From Bacteroidota bacterium (GTDB lineage: Bacteria; Bacteroidota; Bacteroidia; Chitinophagales; Chitinophagaceae), in assembly GCA_023436425.1 (NCBI GenBank), contig JAEZJD010000270.1, positions 1 to 8,210 on the forward strand: a DNA stretch of 8,210 bases, written 5' to 3'. Below the pieces are notes generated by a model, which did no database searches, was not told the origin of the DNA, and was given only the letters and a program-made list of their open reading frames with translations. Shown piece by piece: positions 6,212 through 8,210 of this stretch (the stretch's first letter is position 1; the number at the start of each line of letters is the position of its first letter). A program made the translations under genes and the position numbers.

Positions 6212-6778
6212 ATGAAGCTGGTGATAAAAAATATGGTATGTCCGAGATGCATTTCGTCGGTTGAGCAGATTTTGGAGAAGAACAATCTGCAAGCTAAATA
6301 TGTGCGTCTTGGAGAAGTGGAACTTGTTAATGAACCTGGCGCAGCGAAGCTTGAGCAGTTTCAAGCTGACTTGAAAGAAAGTGGATTTGAATTATTAGAC
6401 GATCAGAAGTCGCAGCTAATTGAAAAAGTAAAGAACCTGCTGATCCAAAAAGTGCAGACAGAAAGTATAGACGAGCATTTCAGTATCAGCAAATACATCG
6501 GCAACCATATTTACAAAGACTATTCATCCGTCAGCCGGTTGTTTTCCGAAGTAGAAGGGTTCACAATTGAACAGTTTTTCATTTTGCAGAAAATTGAAAA
6601 AACCAAAGAATTGCTCGCATATGGCGAGCAATCTCTCAGCCAGATAGCCTTTGAACTGGGCTACAGCAGCACGCAGCATTTATCCAGTCAATTCAAGAAA
6701 GTGACCGGAATGACGCCTTCACAGTTTAAGCAGCTTGGAGCTGCGCAGCGCAAGCCAATCGACGGTGTTAAAAAATAA
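6212..6778 (+). CDS. HMA-like domain / AraC-type helix-turn-helix regulator
   Basis: This 188-residue protein joins two parts. Residues 1-65 resemble a small heavy-metal-associated ferredoxin fold, with MVCPRC at 8-13 giving a CxxC metal site (Cys10, Cys13) at the position used by copper chaperones. Residues about 85-175 are an AraC-family DNA-binding domain: first helix-turn-helix around YIGNHIYKDYSSVSRLF (95-111), second around LSQIAFELGYSSTQHLSSQF (142-161), ending KKVTGMTPSQFK. AraC domains usually follow sugar-binding sensors, so a metal-binding sensor suggests a one-component metal regulator. The copper ATPase 98 nt downstream on the same strand is the obvious target and likely shares its operon. 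I chose the ATG at 6212, which starts the beta strand MKLVIKNM; a TTG 6 codons upstream is less likely. The architecture occurs beside copper ATPases in other Bacteroidetes (from memory); metal and target are inferred. Confidence 0.85.
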   Translation: MKLVIKNMVCPRCISSVEQILEKNNLQAKYVRLGEVELVNEPGAAKLEQFQADLKESGFELLDDQKSQLIEKVKNLLIQKVQTESIDEHFSISKYIGNHIYKDYSSVSRLFSEVEGFTIEQFFILQKIEKTKELLAYGEQSLSQIAFELGYSSTQHLSSQFKKVTGMTPSQFKQLGAAQRKPIDGVKK

Positions 6779-6854
6779 GCTTTACAATTTCGCGGGTACA
6801 ATTAACTACACATATTCTGCAAAACAATGTAACTGCAACTGTATTCGCTTAAGG

Positions 6855-6870
6855 ACCTTTGCAAAAAGGT
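6855..6870. promoter_or_regulatory. Inverted repeat just before the copper ATPase start
   Basis: ACCTTT (6855-6860) and AAAGGT (6865-6870) form a perfect 6+6 dyad around GCAA, ending 6 nt before the ATG at 6877. As RNA it would be a small hairpin hiding the only purine-rich stretch before the start. As DNA it could be an operator. No other clear promoter element is visible in the 98-nt gap 6779-6876. Confidence 0.45.
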
Positions 6871-6876
6871 TGGGTT

Positions 6877-8210
6877 ATGAAAAATGAGGAGCATACAATT
6901 GATCTTCCCCTCGCCGGCGTAGATAGCGAGCACTGTGCATTGATTGTTGATAATGGTTTGAGTAAAGTAGAGGGTATAAAAGCCCATAAAGTAGAACTCA
7001 ACAACAACAGGGCTGTCATCACCACCGATGATGAGCTGGAAACTATTCCAAAGGCTGTCAAAGCAATCCGAGATTTGGGCTATGATGTGGACACCGTCAG
7101 GAAAACATTTCCTGTTCTTAATATGAGCTGCGCATCTTGTGCTGCCAGTTCTCAAAGCATTTTGGAAAGCACACCTGGTGTGGTAAACGTAGCCGTGAAC
7201 TACGCAAATGGAACAGCACAAGTGGAATATGTCCCAACAATTACCGATGCTCACAAATTAAAAACAGCACTTCAAAGCATAGGTTACGATTTGATGATCG
7301 ATGAGAGTGAAGAAGCGAAAGATGCATTGGAAGAAGTACACCGCCAAAAATTTGAAACTTTAAAGAAGCGGACCATCAGTTCTATTGCCCTTTCCATTCC
7401 CTTGCTATTGATAGGAATGGTTTTCATGCACATTCCTTATGCCAATTACATTATGTGGGCGCTGGCAACACCCGTTGTTTTAATCTTCGGTAAGCAGTTC
7501 TTTATTGGTGCGTGGAAGCAGGCAAGGCATCGTTCTGCGAACATGGACACTTTGGTTGCATTGAGTACAGGAGTAGCTTATCTGTTCAGTGTATTTAACA
7601 CCATTTATCCGCAATACTGGGAAAGCAAGGGTTTAGAAGCACACGTCTATTTTGAGGCTGCAGCCGTAGTTATTGCTTTTATCCTGTTGGGTAAGATGCT
7701 GGAAGAAAAAGCCAGGGGAAACACTTCATCAGCTATAAAAAAGCTGATGGGCTTACAGCCTAAAACGGTTACCGTTGTGCATCATGACGGTCATCAAATG
7801 GAAATGCCAATTGCCTCTATAAAAGTCGGTGACACTTTGTTGGTAAAACCGGGCGAAAAGATTGCTGTTGACGGTACCGTCAACAGCGGAAGCTCTTTTG
7901 TTGACGAAAGCATGATCAGCGGCGAACCAATACCGGTTGAGAAAAAAGAAGGTGACAAAGTATTTGCGGGAACGATAAATCAAAAAGGCAGCTTTCAATT
8001 CAAAGCTGACAAAGTAGGGGGCGACACTGTATTAGCGCACATCATCAAAATGGTGCAGGAAGCGCAAGGCAGCAAAGCACCGGTGCAAAAGCTTGTCGAT
8101 AAAATTGCAGCCATCTTTGTTCCTGTTGTGATTGTGATTGCTATTCTTAGCCTTATTACCTGGGTTGTATTGGGTAGCGACAATGGCTTTACACATGGCT
8201 TGCTCGCACT
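6877..8210 (+). CDS. copA: Copper-type P1B ATPase, partial at right edge
   Basis: The frame is open from ATG 6877 to the window end (444 codons visible), so the phosphorylation, ATP-binding and CPC regions are outside. Visible parts in order: a degenerate metal-binding domain (about 5-74) in which the usual GMxCxxC reads GVDSEHC (14-20), keeping only Cys20; an intact one (77-145) with MSCASC (83-88); helix 1 and 2 (about 167-213), with the basic GAWKQARHRSANMDTL (212-227) leading into helix 3; helix 4 (about 258-277); the actuator domain with DESMISGEP (343-351), where Ser replaces the usual Thr of TGE; and the next helix (about 411-432). P1B ATPases of this type export Cu(I) from the cytoplasm at the cost of ATP. 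The metal is inferred from the CASC domain and the upstream CPRC regulator; silver or another soft metal is possible. Confidence 0.93.
   Translation, partial: MKNEEHTIDLPLAGVDSEHCALIVDNGLSKVEGIKAHKVELNNNRAVITTDDELETIPKAVKAIRDLGYDVDTVRKTFPVLNMSCASCAASSQSILESTPGVVNVAVNYANGTAQVEYVPTITDAHKLKTALQSIGYDLMIDESEEAKDALEEVHRQKFETLKKRTISSIALSIPLLLIGMVFMHIPYANYIMWALATPVVLIFGKQFFIGAWKQARHRSANMDTLVALSTGVAYLFSVFNTIYPQYWESKGLEAHVYFEAAAVVIAFILLGKMLEEKARGNTSSAIKKLMGLQPKTVTVVHHDGHQMEMPIASIKVGDTLLVKPGEKIAVDGTVNSGSSFVDESMISGEPIPVEKKEGDKVFAGTINQKGSFQFKADKVGGDTVLAHIIKMVQEAQGSKAPVQKLVDKIAAIFVPVVIVIAILSLITWVVLGSDNGFTHGLLA

Noticed and set aside
6802..7254. 150-residue minus-strand open frame across the start of copA
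   Set aside because: It is antisense to a well-supported ATPase frame with clear metal-binding motifs and shows no domain of its own.

Overview
This 8.2 kb window looks like chromosomal DNA from a Bacteroidetes bacterium, possibly a Chitinophagaceae relative; the family guess is inference. Support comes from a textbook Bacteroidetes-type promoter (TTTG, 19-nt spacer, TAnnTTTG) in front of the tRNA gene, start codons preceded by A/T-rich sequence with no clear Shine-Dalgarno motif, and a pairing of a short AraC-type regulator with a copper ATPase that is familiar from this phylum.

Layout, left to right. (1) 1-398: 3' end of mutS2, ending after its KOW-like segment with no Smr nuclease domain. 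(2) 395-829, minus: a two-CBS-domain protein, convergent with mutS2 and sharing its TTAA stop bases. (3) 891-1075: promoter, tRNA-Ser(UGA) with encoded CCA, and a strong terminator. (4) 1080-1403: a decayed phospholipase/carboxylesterase-type alpha/beta hydrolase, N-terminally truncated, with frameshifts, in-frame stops and a lost catalytic serine. (5) 1452-2630: an intact SDR oxidoreductase, then a carboxymuconolactone decarboxylase/AhpD-like gene whose frame is broken by two apparently compensating 1-nt shifts, then a terminator. (6) 2639-3886, minus: a Bcr/CflA-type MFS exporter. (7) 3887-4122: a short non-coding stretch with a hairpin and a mini-ORF. (8) 4123-6047: an M20 amidohydrolase and a TRIC/UPF0126 membrane protein joined by an ATGA overlap. 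(9) 6212-8210: a one-component regulator with an N-terminal CPRC metal-binding domain fused to an AraC helix-turn-helix, then a copper-type P1B ATPase that runs off the right edge.

Functionally the window is mostly housekeeping and stress-handling genes. The regulator and ATPase form a plausible self-contained copper sensing and export module, with an inverted repeat just before the ATPase start as a candidate operator or RNA hairpin. The hydrolase-SDR-CMD stretch looks like a former small oxidoreductive or detoxification operon that is partly decayed (or affected by sequencing errors in the CMD gene) next to a tRNA gene. I see no phage, transposon, CRISPR or clearly new multi-gene system. 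The points most worth checking are the nearly leaderless tRNA promoter, the two decayed genes, and the metal-sensing regulator with its possible operator.
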